Source of the DNA: Macrobrachium rosenbergii
Taxonomy: Eukaryota; Arthropoda; Malacostraca; Decapoda; Palaemonidae
Assembly (NCBI RefSeq): GCF_040412425.1
Contig: NC_089782.1
Span: 45,053,822 to 45,117,821, forward strand
Length of the DNA stretch: 64,000 nucleotides
Direction: 5' to 3'
The position numbers were made by a program, and so were the translations under genes. Shown one piece after another: positions 10,577 to 21,935 of this stretch (the stretch's first letter is position 1; the number at the start of each line of letters is the position of its first letter). Under the pieces are notes generated by a model. It made no database searches and was not told where the DNA came from. It saw only the letters and a program-made list of their open reading frames with translations.

Positions 10577-10989
10577 TAAGGTTCACAGAAATTTAGCGGT
10601 TTTAGCGGACTTGATTATGTATTTTTAGCATACATTTTGTTAGTCATTGTCCACTTAAATTGCAACAGCCTTTAGGAGTTTTGGGAGCTGTGAGAGGTTG
10701 AGGGGGGGAGTGTCACAGTAACATCCGAAAACACATTTCAGGTTACGCTACACTATCCTTTAAATTAAGGTGCAATTCAAGTGATTTATAGGTGTACGCG
10801 TATATACGTGTTTTGTATACACTTAAGGCGATAATGTTTTAATTAGAGCCCTATTTTGATTATTTCGTTTGTTAAATTACTTGAAATTTTCTTCAGAAGA
10901 CAGCTAGTTTGAGTAATGTTTAAAAGATGGGATGTTTGACCATAACTAATTTAGTTACGCTACATTAAAATGTGATTTATAGTTTTTAC
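10577..10989. other. no gene seen
   Basis: AT-rich unique sequence, with a G-run near 10701. Confidence 0.5.
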
Positions 10990-10996
10990 TATATAT

Positions 10997-11080
<84 letters not shown>
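10990..11080. repeat. (TA)n microsatellite
   Basis: About 45 units with one phase break (ATAATA) near 11006, then CACGTG. Confidence 0.95.
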
Positions 11081-11083
<3 letters not shown>

Positions 11084-11643
11084 GTGTATGGATGTATGAA
11101 TGCATGCATACATTACATAATATAAAATATAAACGGAGAGGGATAGAGTATATTATTTATTTTATAATTGAGAAAAACGGAAAGTTATTCGATCGACGAC
11201 ATGTTTTTATGATTTGTTTAGGTCTGTACGTTCTTGCAGGATAATAGTTTAAAGAAAGTTTAGATGTATGAACTAAACAATATTTTTAACTACAGTATAG
11301 ATTGTTTTTTCTTCAAACTAGCTTGCGAAGAGCAGTACGTTTCAGTGTAATCTATTTTATTCGAACCTCATGGACTACGCAGTAATTGAGAAGAAACTTG
11401 GCATCAGTAGATTTTAAGATATTTTTAAAGAATTTATTCACTCTAGAAATAGGGCCTGCGCGTCGGTAGAGCCTACTTTGATAATGATATAAAAATGAAA
11501 AAAATATGGACATTATTATTGCTCTGGTTGTCGCTATGTTCATGATTACTGTTGTTATGGTAATATTGATTTTTTCTTTGTTAAAGTACTTTATAAAGAT
11601 GACGTCACCTTTCTTATGAACGTTTTTATCTACTTACTTTCAG
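11081..11643. other. no gene seen
   Basis: AT-rich unique sequence with a weak minus-strand frame (11352-11543) of no recognisable product. Confidence 0.5.
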
Positions 11644-11711
11644 GTTAGTTGAGTCTTTCAGACCATTATGAGTGGACTTAGATATTCTTGGTGCCAGCAA
11701 GATGAAAACTG
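11644..11711 (+). CDS. candidate first coding exon (weak)
   Basis: A pyrimidine-rich acceptor (TCTACTTACTTTCAG, ending 11643) is followed by 24 bases, an ATG at 11668 with A at -3, and an open frame MSGLRYSWCQQDEN. It ends in CTG and then a consensus donor GTAAGTAT from 11712. A second possible acceptor, TCTTTCAG, ends at 11661; from there the same frame is the only open one of three. The donor is the best in the window next to a coding-like frame. No family is recognised, and a short frame between chance splice-like sites cannot be excluded. Confidence 0.25.
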
Positions 11712-11854
11712 GTAAGTATTCATTTGATTTGTGATGGGTATTAGAGTCTGTGGTTTGCCCTGAGGACTTGTTGCTATCAGCTTCAGTAGTATTGGCCTTG
11801 TTTGAAAGAGGCAAAAAATAAATTTCCGAGCGTCAAGCACCATGTACATAGGAT

Positions 11855-12350
11855 ATGAAAAATTCAGGAAACATTTAAAGTTTCAAGCCCTGAATAAGAA
11901 ATAAAAAAAAAAAAAAATCTAAAAATTTGTAAATGTCGGGTCCAGGGGTATGAAATACGAAACATTCTGGAATATTGTTAGGTCGAAACTTCTGGGATTT
12001 TAAATATAGGAAAAATAACGCGGGAAGTAAATTCTTTGAAGTTTAAATATTCGGAAGAAATTTCCTCAAAACCTCAGAGATAAAAAAATATGAAGGGTTC
12101 AGGAAAATGGTGTTGCAAATCAGGGCTACAGGGTATATTCAAGTTTACAGAAAATTTATTGCTTCAAAACTCCGGGTCATAGAATATAAATAATTTAAGG
12201 AAATTTATTGTCCTGATCCTCTGGGGGGGCATAGAATATGAAAATATTAGGAAAATTTACAGCTAAGAGCCCAAGACACAAATGTTAGCAATGACTTCAT
12301 CTGAAAAGTTCAGGAAAATTTATCGCTCAGGTCCCAAGGACATAAATGGC
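11855..12350 (+). repeat. degenerate minisatellite, unit about 50-60 bp
   Basis: Diverged copies are built around GGAAAATTTATTGCTCA, a CCTCCGGGG-like block and CATAGAATATGAA. Examples are AGGAAATTTATTGTCCTGAT, AGGAAAATTTATCGCTCAGG and CATAGAATATAAATAATTTA. Perhaps eight copies. Borders are approximate. Confidence 0.6.
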
Positions 12351-12576
12351 GGTAATTCATTTCGTTCTGATGGTGAAGACGCCTTCGGACGAACGGTTTA
12401 TATTGGTTTAAGGAGACAAGTGGTCTCCTAAATCTGGGTAATTTTACGGCAGGACATGCATATTGAACACTCTTCGTGCTGTTTCGCCTAAGACGGATCG
12501 CTCAGCGTCGCGTTTTGGCGTGTGGAGGCTGATGAATGCGTTGTTGTCTCAAGGAGACAAATGGTCTTGTTCTCAG

Positions 12577-12579
<3 letters not shown>

Positions 12580-12623
<44 letters not shown>

Positions 12624-12753
12624 CGTAAAAAAGTTGAATTGAAAGGGAATTCCTTCTTTCATTTTGCAAAGACCTGTGATGTTTGAGCAGGAGGGATGCT
12701 TTTGGTAAAAAAAAAAAAGTTTGAATTGCAAAGGAGTTGCTTCATTCATTTTG

Positions 12754-12838
<85 letters not shown>

Positions 12839-12960
12839 TGATGGTTGAGCAAGAGAGATGCTTTCTGTAGAAAAAAAAAAGATTTGAATTGAAAGAGGAT
12901 TGTTTACTTCATTTTGCAGAGAGAGAGAGAGAGAGAGGAGAGTTTGGCGTTTTTGCAGGA
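12580..12960 (+). repeat. 87-bp tandem array with (GA)n of different sizes
   Basis: Units start with TTGAATTG at 12634, 12721 and 12884 and share CATTTTGCA, a GA tract, TGATGTTTGAGCAGGA, GATGCTTT and an A-run of about ten. The first unit has almost no GA (AAAGAC). The second has about 39 GA units (12757-12835). The third has about eleven (12916-12937). An extra (GA)n at 12580-12621 followed by GTGCGTAAAAAAG looks like the tail of an earlier unit. Spacing is 87 bp and then 163 bp, the excess being the GA expansion. Confidence 0.85.
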
Positions 12961-13068
12961 GGTATGATTGTGTTCAAAAGTTTTATACAGAAAGGGATTT
13001 GTGTTAAAGTGTTTTATACAGAGAGAGAGAGTTTTATTCAGAGGAGAGAGAGAGAGAGAGAGAGAGAA
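12961..13068 (+). repeat. short degenerate repeat with (GA)n
   Basis: The word GTTTTATACAGA recurs three times (about 12981, 13010 and, as GTTTTATTCAGA, 13031). The last two are followed by GA tracts, the longer at 13042-13068. The arginine/glutamate frames here are artefacts. Confidence 0.6.
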
Positions 13069-13552
13069 TCAGTTTGGTCAGGTAGAATTCAGTATGGAAC
13101 GCATCTTGAATGTTGAGAGTAACAAGCAGAATAGCAAGATAATTAGGGTGGCTGACAATCCTTCTGTCAGGAAGCACATGTCCTCGTATGAAAGGCGAGA
13201 TTAGTTTTCATTCTCCTCGTTATCTCATGGTTTTAAATAGGTTGATGACTATTTCTGCCGGTTACTTCTACAATTTTTTATGGTTACCGCATTAAAATGA
13301 CCACAGAATAGTTTGCTTTTTTGTTTTTTGAGAATGCTTTGGAATGGGGTTTGCTTTTGGGGGGGAGGAATCTGATGAAAGTTTTATGGCATTTTGTATT
13401 GGTGAAACACTGTAGAAATTTGTCAGATTTCGTTTCATTATTCATTATTTCTTTATGTGTTACAAACATTTCTAATATTATCCATCTGAGGTAACCAACG
13501 TTCCGCACTATATGTGTCCTGATGACATTTTATTAAGACCATCGTTTTGTAA
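13069..13552. other. no gene seen
   Basis: Mixed sequence. The minus-strand frame at 13284-13508 has no recognisable product. Confidence 0.5.
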
Positions 13553-13765
13553 ACAGCTCAGTGGTATAACCTTGGGTTCCCGTTCTCAAGATCAGTAGTT
13601 AGATCCAGGTTGCAGTCCACAAGTCGACCCACCCTGGAATGGGTGCCAGCGTCAGCTGGTAATGAAAGAAAAAGGAATTGGGCTAGCAACCTCATCCTTG
13701 AAGACTTGATGAGAACCAGAAGGCTCTACCTTTCTGGCGGCACTCCCTCTAAAAAGAAAAAAAGG
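13553..13765 (+). mobile_element. SINE-B, tRNA-derived SINE-like element
   Basis: The head carries an A-box-like CAGCTCAGTGGTATAAC (13554-13570) and a B-box-like CCAGGTTGCAGTCC about 45 bases later, the order of a tRNA polymerase III promoter. The body contains GGAATGGGTGCCAGCGTCAG, CTAGCAACCTCATCC and GATGAGAACCAGAAGG. It ends in an A-rich tail (AAAAAGAAAAAAAG). Related copies lie at 8400-8570 and 56335-56412. A microsatellite begins 14 bases after the tail. Confidence 0.7.
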
Positions 13766-13778
13766 CGTGTGGTAAAAG

Positions 13779-13802
13779 CGTGTGTGTGTGTGTTGTTTGT
13801 GT

Positions 13803-13878
<76 letters not shown>

Positions 13879-13909
13879 CATACACATACATATACATATA
13901 CATACATAC
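13779..13909. repeat. (TG)n-(TA)n-(TACA)n compound microsatellite
   Basis: TG repeats with two TTG breaks (13779-13814), (TA)n to 13871, then mixed ACAT/ATAC units to 13909. It directly follows the SINE-B tail. Confidence 0.95.
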
Positions 13910-15262
<1,353 letters not shown>

Positions 15263-15264
15263 AC

Positions 15265-15520
15265 CCGGTATGTATCCACCTATACGCGTCACCCTGAGGT
15301 GCTAGTACTAGCCATGGCGGAATCTCAATGGGACGTCACGTTTAGTACTAGCCCGTCGGCGATCAGAATATTATATACACCCATTTCTATATATTTTTAT
15401 ATATTAATAAACGATATCTTTGATCCCTGAGGAGTTAGTACTAAACACGGCGTCCCATTGAGCTTCCGCCATGTTTAATACTAGCACCTCGGAGGTGATG
15501 CGTAGGTGGATACGTACCCG
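15265..15520. repeat. 256-bp palindromic element between TATG tracts
   Basis: The left arm (15265-15352), containing GGTGCTAGTACTAGCCATGG, pairs with the right arm (15433-15520), containing CGCCATGTTTAATACTAGCA. The arms are about 88 bp with roughly 80-90% complementarity by eye, around an AT-rich spacer of about 80 bp. A (TATG)n tract lies immediately left, and another (15533-15557) a dozen bases right. Probably a MITE or foldback element. Confidence 0.8.
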
Positions 15521-15557
15521 ATTGATACCTTGTGTATGTATGTATGTATGTATGTAT

Positions 15558-16857
15558 TTAGATTGTTTATATGTGGAAGTAGGCTATGTATGAATATAAA
15601 ATAAAGTAACATTCTTACCGGAAAAGCCAATAATCCACGAACTCGTATGACGAGCTTCTTTGCAGTAAATGATACAACAACAAACAAAAATAAAGCTTTA
15701 GACCGGTATGAAGGTAACAAGCATTAAAAAGATTTTAACATAGATAATTTACGACAGATAACAAGATAATTTACGACAGATAAGAAACAAAACCGAACCA
15801 ATAATTGTAGGTCGCGGGAAGAAGAGTGATTACCAGTTGTATGATAAGGTAATTTGTTACACTCGTCTGTATTTTAGATTCTTCTGTTTGATTTCCCCTC
15901 TTGTTTTGTAAACGGGTTTATCTGTTCAGTAAATCACTTTTATCCGTGTAAAGTTAGTTTAATTTTCATTGGTATTCATAGAATACATTCCGAGGAGACA
16001 AGCCAAAACGACCGAGAACATGCTTTGCCAACTTCAGCAGAATAGAATTCCTTTGCGAAAAAGGAAATGAGGAAAGCAAATGATTAAAGGATTAAACAGT
16101 GAAAATTAATTTATATTAACCATAAAAAGATTTAATGTATTTACTTATAAGCTATGGCACAGCCCAAGTTATGAGAAGATTTATTATAGGGTCAACACCT
16201 GGTGTACAGCAGCTAAATTTGACACCGGTTTAATCCCAGCAGTCACAGTTGTCTTGGTTAATTAAGCAATACGTAATTAAAAACATGGAATGTTGGTTAC
16301 TCCAAAGTCCGTCGGCACTACTCTTCAACTTTTTACCAAATACTTTTGGAATGAAGTTGCTAGAACCCCCCCCCCCTTCTCCCATCCCGGTATTCAAAGG
16401 CTTGTGTGCTGACTCGTCATACTTTTCTTGATGGTCACTCATCCAGCAACTGGCCAGACCCATCGTAGCTTTGCGTCGCTGATGGGACGGCTAACGGTAT
16501 AGCTATTGAATTATTGCTGTCGGTTGAAATAATAATAGTAATAATAAATAATATAATAATAATAATAAGGAGAAGAAGGAAAGAGTTAAATGAATATATA
16601 TTTGTCTGTGTAGTAACGACAATGTACGGGTAATAAACTAATGTGAAACTTGCAGCAGTCGGCTACCCCGGCAGCAGCCTCTCTCACCACTGACCCCGAT
16701 TAACTTGTGTAGAAGGAAGGTTCTTGTAGTTCGAGCTTCTGGTCAGGACTTGCCCTCTCGACCCTCCCTGATCTTAACGTCATTTTTGACAGCATCTGAA
16801 TTTGATGGATGGACAGAGAAAGTTACTTGGATATAAAGTGTTGTAAGTTAGCGATCA

Positions 16858-16860
<3 letters not shown>
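15558..16860. other. no gene seen; minor repeats only
   Basis: A 22-bp direct repeat (GATAATTTACGACAGATAA) occurs at 15743 and 15765, and AATAAT-rich sequence lies at 16530-16568. On the minus strand, 16335-16470 holds a TTCTAGCAACTTCATTCC string resembling the SINE-B body (GCTAGCAACCTCATCC), possibly a very diverged relative. Short frames at 16230-16463 follow from it. Confidence 0.45.

Positions 16861-16910
<50 letters not shown>
16861..16910 (+). repeat. (CT)n microsatellite
   Basis: About 25 units, ten bases left of a GC-richer patch. Confidence 0.95.
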
Positions 16911-16912
<2 letters not shown>

Positions 16913-16919
16913 ACGTAAT

Positions 16920-17060
16920 GATACTGATCACGGGCGGCCTCCTAGACACAACCGCTTGAAGACCCTTTGGTTCGTGCTGGCAACGGGAGCCACTTTGGGC
17001 CGCCCCCTGTGGCATGCGGGCGCAGGAAGTGACGTCACTGAGCTAGTGAATGGATGGAGT
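16920..17060. promoter_or_regulatory. candidate promoter-like patch with ETS/CRE composite
   Basis: This is one of the few GC-rich, CpG-containing stretches (GGGCGGCCTCC, GGGCCGCCCCCTGTGGC, GCGGGCGCAGGAAGTGACG). It contains a perfect cAMP-response palindrome TGACGTCA (17030-17037) directly preceded by an ETS core GGAAG, an arrangement known from animal housekeeping promoters. No TATA box, initiator or transcript evidence can be seen. Direction cannot be told. Confidence 0.3.
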
Positions 17061-17114
17061 TGAAGGTGTGTGGAATTTATTATATTGCAGTATTACATTC
17101 TCTGTCACTCCCTG

Positions 17115-17116
<2 letters not shown>

Positions 17117-17145
<29 letters not shown>
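17117..17145 (+). repeat. poly(T) tract
   Basis: 29 T residues, 37 bases before the MITE-like element. Could be the A-tail of a minus-strand retroposon, but no body is visible. Confidence 0.8.
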
Positions 17146-17181
17146 GTCATGTGCAAAGAGTGTCTCGATGTGAATATTTTT

Positions 17182-17585
17182 AGTTTTCTGTAAAAGAAAA
17201 CTATTGTTCCGGCTTTGTCTGTCCGGTCGCACTTTTTCTGTCCGCCTTCAGATCTTGAAAACCACTGAGTCTAGGCTGCAAATTGGTATGTTGGTCATCC
17301 ACCCTCCAATCATCAAACATACCATATTGCAGCCCTCTAGCCTCAGTAGTTTTTTATTTTATTTAAGGTTAAAGTTAGCCATAATCTTGCTTTTGGCAAC
17401 GATATAGGATAGGTAACCACCGGGTCGAGGTTAAAGTTTCATGCGCCGCGGCTCATACAGCATTATACTGAGACCACCGAAAGATCGATCTATTTTCAGT
17501 GGCTTTGATTATACGTTGTAGCGGCTGTACAGAAAACTCGATTGCGCCGAAGAAACTTCGGCGCATTTTTTACTTGTTTTTATAT
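17182..17585. mobile_element. MITE-like element M, copy 1
   Basis: The left end AGTTTTCTGTA (17182-17192) is matched by an inverted copy TACAGAAAACT at 17528-17538. Inside is a long hairpin: AACCACTGAGTCTAGGCTGC pairs with GCAGCCCTCTAGCCTCAGTA around CATCCACCCTCCAATCATC. A GC hairpin GCGCCGAAG-AAA-CTTCGGCGC follows the right repeat. The second copy is at 58430-58791. I recall this unit as abundant in decapods, from memory only. Confidence 0.75.
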
Positions 17586-18945
17586 TCACTGCGTAGGTCT
17601 TGTGATATCTTCAGCAAGTTAATTTTATCCTTGCTGTTTCCTAGTAAGCCGGACAACAAATTTTGGCATGAGAGTAAGGGTTGAACCTAAGGATAACGCC
17701 TTTGCATTACAAGAGTAGATGCAGGTCTAAAAAGACGTTGAGCATTTCTGTTACCTGGTGGGGGCGCTCTGGTCTGAAGTCAGAGTTGAGAGAACAGTGA
17801 GAGAGTAGCTGCTGCATGTATGAAAAGGAGAGAACTAGCTAAACTGCTTGTAAATAAAAAAAAATATCTATTCTAACACTCTGTACAGCGGAAACATGGA
17901 CAATTCCAAAGAAAATGGAGAATATTCTGAAAAACTGTGACTTTGGAGGGTCAAGATTCAAGACCTGAATGCGGTGTGAAGATCGCATTACGAATGAGGA
18001 ATTAGAGAGAAAAGCTATGAAAAGGCTGTAAAGAAAAAATAGAGATTGAGATGGATGGATTTAGATTTAGCCAGCCTTGTGCTGGCACGGGCTCTTGCTC
18101 TTCAGCAGCCCGTAATTAGATTGAGATGGTTCGTTCGTGGCATGAGTAGTGACGAGGAAAGATCCATTCTGAGATTAGCAGTAAACAAGGAAGTAGCAGA
18201 ACGAAATCCCTCGGACGGGGAACAGACGAAAACCTAGACGCGAGGAAAGGAGAGAACTCACTTCACGTCTAACCCCATAAACGGAGAAGCTGACGTTTAT
18301 GACGGTGATTTGTCATGTACCAGTCGTTACTAGAATTTGCAACAGATCTGAGCAGTGTGGTGCAAGCGGGCAAGGGTCATAATGATGCCCGAGTGCCAGT
18401 GAAGCGAGAGTATTCTTGGTCGGAATTCAGAATCTCGTCCATTTACACGTCAGGTAAACACCTTAAGGATCAGCTGGTGTGAGTTATTGTATATTTTCCC
18501 GTGATGACACACCAAATTGATATCGTATATTCGAGGGTTGCCATTGGGACATGACAGGTTGGTGTCGAGTGACAGGCTGCTCGGTGATGTAGGAAATTAT
18601 TTTATTAACAGTTGAAGTTTTCGTTTTATTTGGTCAATATTTGTTTTTATATAGTTTTGTAAATTAATTTTTTGTGTCCAATGAGAATCACTATATACTG
18701 ATTTTTTTTTATTTTAGTCACCAGATTTCTCTTGGGATCAGTATAGCAAAAATGTAGTTGTTTTAATATTTTCAGGTCTGTATTTAATTTTCCCGTAAGA
18801 TTATCTACTTCATATTTATAAATTAATTTGTTGCCCCAAATTAAAACTGGTCAGCTGACTATAATTATGTCTATTTCAAGTACCGTAACAGCATTTCTAT
18901 GGTCAGTAACGCGGCAAAATTGATGTCGTCATTCAAGTTGGCAGT
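17586..18945. other. no gene seen
   Basis: Mixed sequence with purine-rich stretches (17780-18250). The 63-codon frame at 18046-18237 has no recognisable product. AT-rich from 18590. Confidence 0.5.
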
Positions 18946-19123
18946 CAGTGGTATTCCAGAAGTCGCGGTGGGGAGCGCCTACGTCACGCGACTGACAACC
19001 AATAAGCGTGCCATCCCGATATAGGTATCACATCATGTGTCCAAGTATACCTGTCGGAGATTTGGCGTGTTGTCATCTGTACTTGTCGGAAGCGCCGTTC
19101 GTCTTGTCCTCATTTAGGGATAA
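18946..19123 (+). promoter_or_regulatory. candidate promoter and non-coding first exon
   Basis: A CpG-containing patch holds TACGTCAC (18980-18987, CRE-like), CCAAT (18999-19003) and CGATATAGG (near 19018-19026) within 50 bases. CpG-rich sequence follows (CGGAAGCGCCGTTCGTC) up to a strong donor, ATAA then GTGAGT, at 19124-19129. The order of motifs fits a promoter plus untranslated first exon on the plus strand, but each motif alone is common. There is no long frame inside. Confidence 0.3.
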
Positions 19124-19310
19124 GTGAGTTCGGTGGTGTAGGTAGTAGGGTGGCTTGGTCTGATGCGATATGCGCGGGTCCGAAAAAGGCCTGGTCTGTG
19201 ATTGTTGCGCAGTTGATTAGTTTGTTGGTTTTCTCTGCTGGCTTTGAGTCTGAAGCAATAGCGTTTTGTTGGAATCTTGCTTAATCGTTGATTATAAGGG
19301 TAATTAACTT

Positions 19311-19368
19311 TATTAATTAGTTTCTTGCGTGGAGAACGTTATTAATTAGTTTCTTGTATGGAGAACGG
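19311..19368 (+). repeat. 29-bp tandem duplication
   Basis: TATTAATTAGTTTCTTG and TGGAGAACG repeated back to back (19311-19339, 19340-19368) with two differences. Confidence 0.9.
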
Positions 19369-19479
19369 CTTGTTATCGTCTGAGAATGTTTTGATGCCAA
19401 TGTTTTGTTTTCATTTGACCTTTTATTGCTTGAGATCTTGCATTAAGATTGAAGTGTAGAAAATGAAGCAAGACGAAGA

Positions 19480-19770
19480 TAGCATGAGCATCTCTTGGCC
19501 AAGATGATTTGGGATGTTTTTTTCCAAGACTGTGATCATTTAGATACCTTTTGCTTAAGTCTATTTTAACATCTTGAAAGACTTAAGATGATTGGGACCT
19601 ATTTCAAGACTAGGGTAATTTGGGCAGCTTTGAAGGCGAAGATGTTTTTTGGGGTTTCTTAAAAGACCTAAGATAATTTAGGCGTCTTTAATGGCTGAGG
19701 GGAACTGGGCATGTTTCAGAGTGATACGTATGATCCAGTCAAAAGACTTAGAAGGAATCTGTAAGACGAC
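19480..19770 (+). repeat. degenerate minisatellite, unit about 37-40 bp
   Basis: The core AAGACTTAAGATGATTTGGG varies between copies: GGCCAAGATGATTTGGGATG, AGACTTAAGATGATTGGGAC, AAGACTAGGGTAATTTGGGC, AGACCTAAGATAATTTAGGC. Six or seven copies by eye. Borders are approximate. Confidence 0.6.
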
Positions 19771-19971
19771 AGAGGCCCTGTGTAAGACAGAAAGTTGATG
19801 CTGTGTTGTACGCGTACGTTTTTTGTCATCTTGTCGAGTCTTGCTACAAAAATTTCCACAAAGCGCCAGACTTGTCTGACGTTTACCTGGCATGTTGGAA
19901 AACAATTTGCCCTCACCCCCCTGCACAACCCAACCAAAACGCACTATTCACGTACTGTATATGTGTGTATA

Positions 19972-20450
<479 letters not shown>

Positions 20451-20491
<41 letters not shown>
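20451..20491 (+). repeat. (GA)n microsatellite
   Basis: About 20 units. Confidence 0.95.
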
Positions 20492-20493
<2 letters not shown>

Positions 20494-20915
20494 GAGAGGG
20501 ACGGTTTCTGCACATAAATTTTGACATCCTTGGAGTTGAAGATAGCGTTTGTGTATTTTTGTCGTTATTTTAAGGATCTTGACTAAGTTCTTTATAAAAG
20601 ATATTATTCCTCTTGTGTTATCCTGTCCGATGTAAGCAAAAGAAAAGGCGGGTGGGGGTTGGGGGGCTTTCTACGGAACCAACAGGCCCCTTTTAAATAG
20701 ATGAACTCTGCGTCAGTGTTGACAGGATGCTTTTTAGAGGAGAATCGTTGCTTTGTTCTGTAGTGACGTCTTCATTCTGTGTGTGGGAGTTTGTGTATTC
20801 GTCTGTCTGTCGTAGGCTATATGCTGAGTTGCGATATTGGCATTATAATCAAAAGTTTTATCACATGGATGATGCTGCAGCATGGCGCGTACTATTTCTG
20901 TAAACAAAATTCCCC

Positions 20916-20916
<1 letters not shown>
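20492..20916. other. no gene seen
   Basis: Mixed sequence, G-run at 20651-20667. No frame of note outside the microsatellites. Confidence 0.5.

Positions 20917-20982
<66 letters not shown>
20917..20982 (+). repeat. (CT)n microsatellite ending in CAG
   Basis: About 33 units running directly into TCAG, so the array has the form of a polypyrimidine tract and 3' splice site. Confidence 0.95.
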
Positions 20983-20984
<2 letters not shown>

Positions 20985-21091
20985 GACACGCCTCAGAGTG
21001 AAAGTGTTTGAGGAAAAGAAGTTGCTGAATAGGCCGATAATTGGTAACTTTTGGGAAATGTTTGAGAGGTACAAAGACGTTTTTGGAGTGG
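20985..21091 (+). CDS. candidate internal exon (weak)
   Basis: It follows (CT)n-CAG and keeps one frame open (one base, then 35 codons), starting [20 protein letters not shown] and continuing [16 protein letters not shown] possible donor GTAATT begins at 21092; another, GTAACT, at 21043. The composition, rich in K, E and R, is more protein-like than other frames here. The string RPIIGNF faintly recalls a cytochrome P450 N-terminal segment, but this is too short to mean much. Its last 22 bases belong to an inverted repeat around the next TA array, which argues against it. Confidence 0.2.
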
Positions 21092-21113
21092 GTAATTCGT
21101 GTGTGTGTGTATG

Positions 21114-21201
<88 letters not shown>

Positions 21202-21261
21202 TACATACATATATATATAGTACATACATACAGTAATTACCCACCCCAAACTTCTTTTGTA
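21070..21261. repeat. inverted repeat with (TA)n in the loop
   Basis: The left arm 21070-21098 (TACAAAGACG through GGGTAATTC) pairs with the right arm 21233-21261 (GTAATTACCCACCCCAAAC through TTTTGTA), about 29 bp with a 2-bp gap. The loop holds (TG)n, (TA)n (21118-21195) and CATA units. Confidence 0.65.
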
Positions 21262-21342
21262 TTCTGAATTGAGATTCACATCTCTTGTTTGTATTTATTA
21301 CAGACGTTTCGTAATTTTTTCAAATTACATTTTCAAGGGCTC

Positions 21343-21345
<3 letters not shown>
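21250..21345 (-). mobile_element. possible Penelope-like element end
   Basis: Read on the minus strand, the order is CCTTGAAAATGTAATTTG, AATTACGAAACGTCTGTAA, then TAAATACAAA. A GAAGATGTAATTT...ACGAAACGT layout is typical of the terminal region of Penelope-like retroelements (family knowledge from memory). The right end of the window has a coding remnant of such an element, so the class is present. This is an end fragment only. Confidence 0.4.

Positions 21346-21432
<87 letters not shown>
21346..21432. repeat. (TA)n microsatellite
   Basis: About 43 units, abutting the possible Penelope end. Confidence 0.95.
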
Positions 21433-21438
<6 letters not shown>

Positions 21439-21725
21439 TTATATATACACACATACTGCATGTATACCATGGTAGAACTACATTTCCGTTTATAATTCAT
21501 TCGCATTTTTGTGAAAATGTTTTTTTTATTCAAATTTACATTAACCCAAGGTTGCAAAATCTTGGCATGTGAGAGCTGGAAACTTACGGGTGGTTTTTCG
21601 AACAATAGTGTCCGCACGTACTGGGTCGTAACCCCATGAAGTTATAATAAGGGGAATCCCCATTCTCTGTTCCGGGTTAATTCCCTTCTGGCGCAGGAAA
21701 GGTGACAGTGCATTTATACTTGTTT
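21433..21725. other. no gene seen
   Basis: Unique sequence. The minus-strand frame at 21541-21729 has no recognisable product. Confidence 0.5.
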
Positions 21726-21935
21726 GCATTTTAATGTATTTTTATCTATAAGTTGCTTTATTATTTTTTTTTCTTTTGTAATAAGTGAGATCTCTTCTTT
21801 CTGTATTTCCCTTTACTTCCTCTTATTACTTCTAATGAACACCATATTCTTTTGGGGCTTGAGTTTGAAGTCAGTGGGTCCCGTGGGCTTGTTCCATATG
21901 AATAGTTTTCATCTTCAGAGTAATAATAACAATTA
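21726..21935 (+). mobile_element. non-LTR retrotransposon 3' tail L, copy 2
   Basis: Closely matches the 3' region at about 54865-55062: GCATTTTAAT, TTTTTATCTATAAG, CTTTTGTAATAAGTGAGATC, GTATTTCCCTTTA, CTTGAGTTTGAAGTCAGTGG, GGGCTTGTTCCATATGAATA, ending in TAATAATAAC. The coding end seen in the other copy is missing, so this is a severely 5'-truncated insertion, the usual form of dead LINE copies. Confidence 0.65.

Noticed and set aside
20734..21279. Long frames of up to 190 codons, such as 20734-21279 minus, 30932-31495 minus and 56365-56937 plus
   Set aside because: They are translations of (TA)n, (TG)n, (CA)n, (CT)n or (GA)n arrays (IY, VC, HT, SL, ER runs). Dinucleotide repeats without a stop in a given frame stay open by construction.
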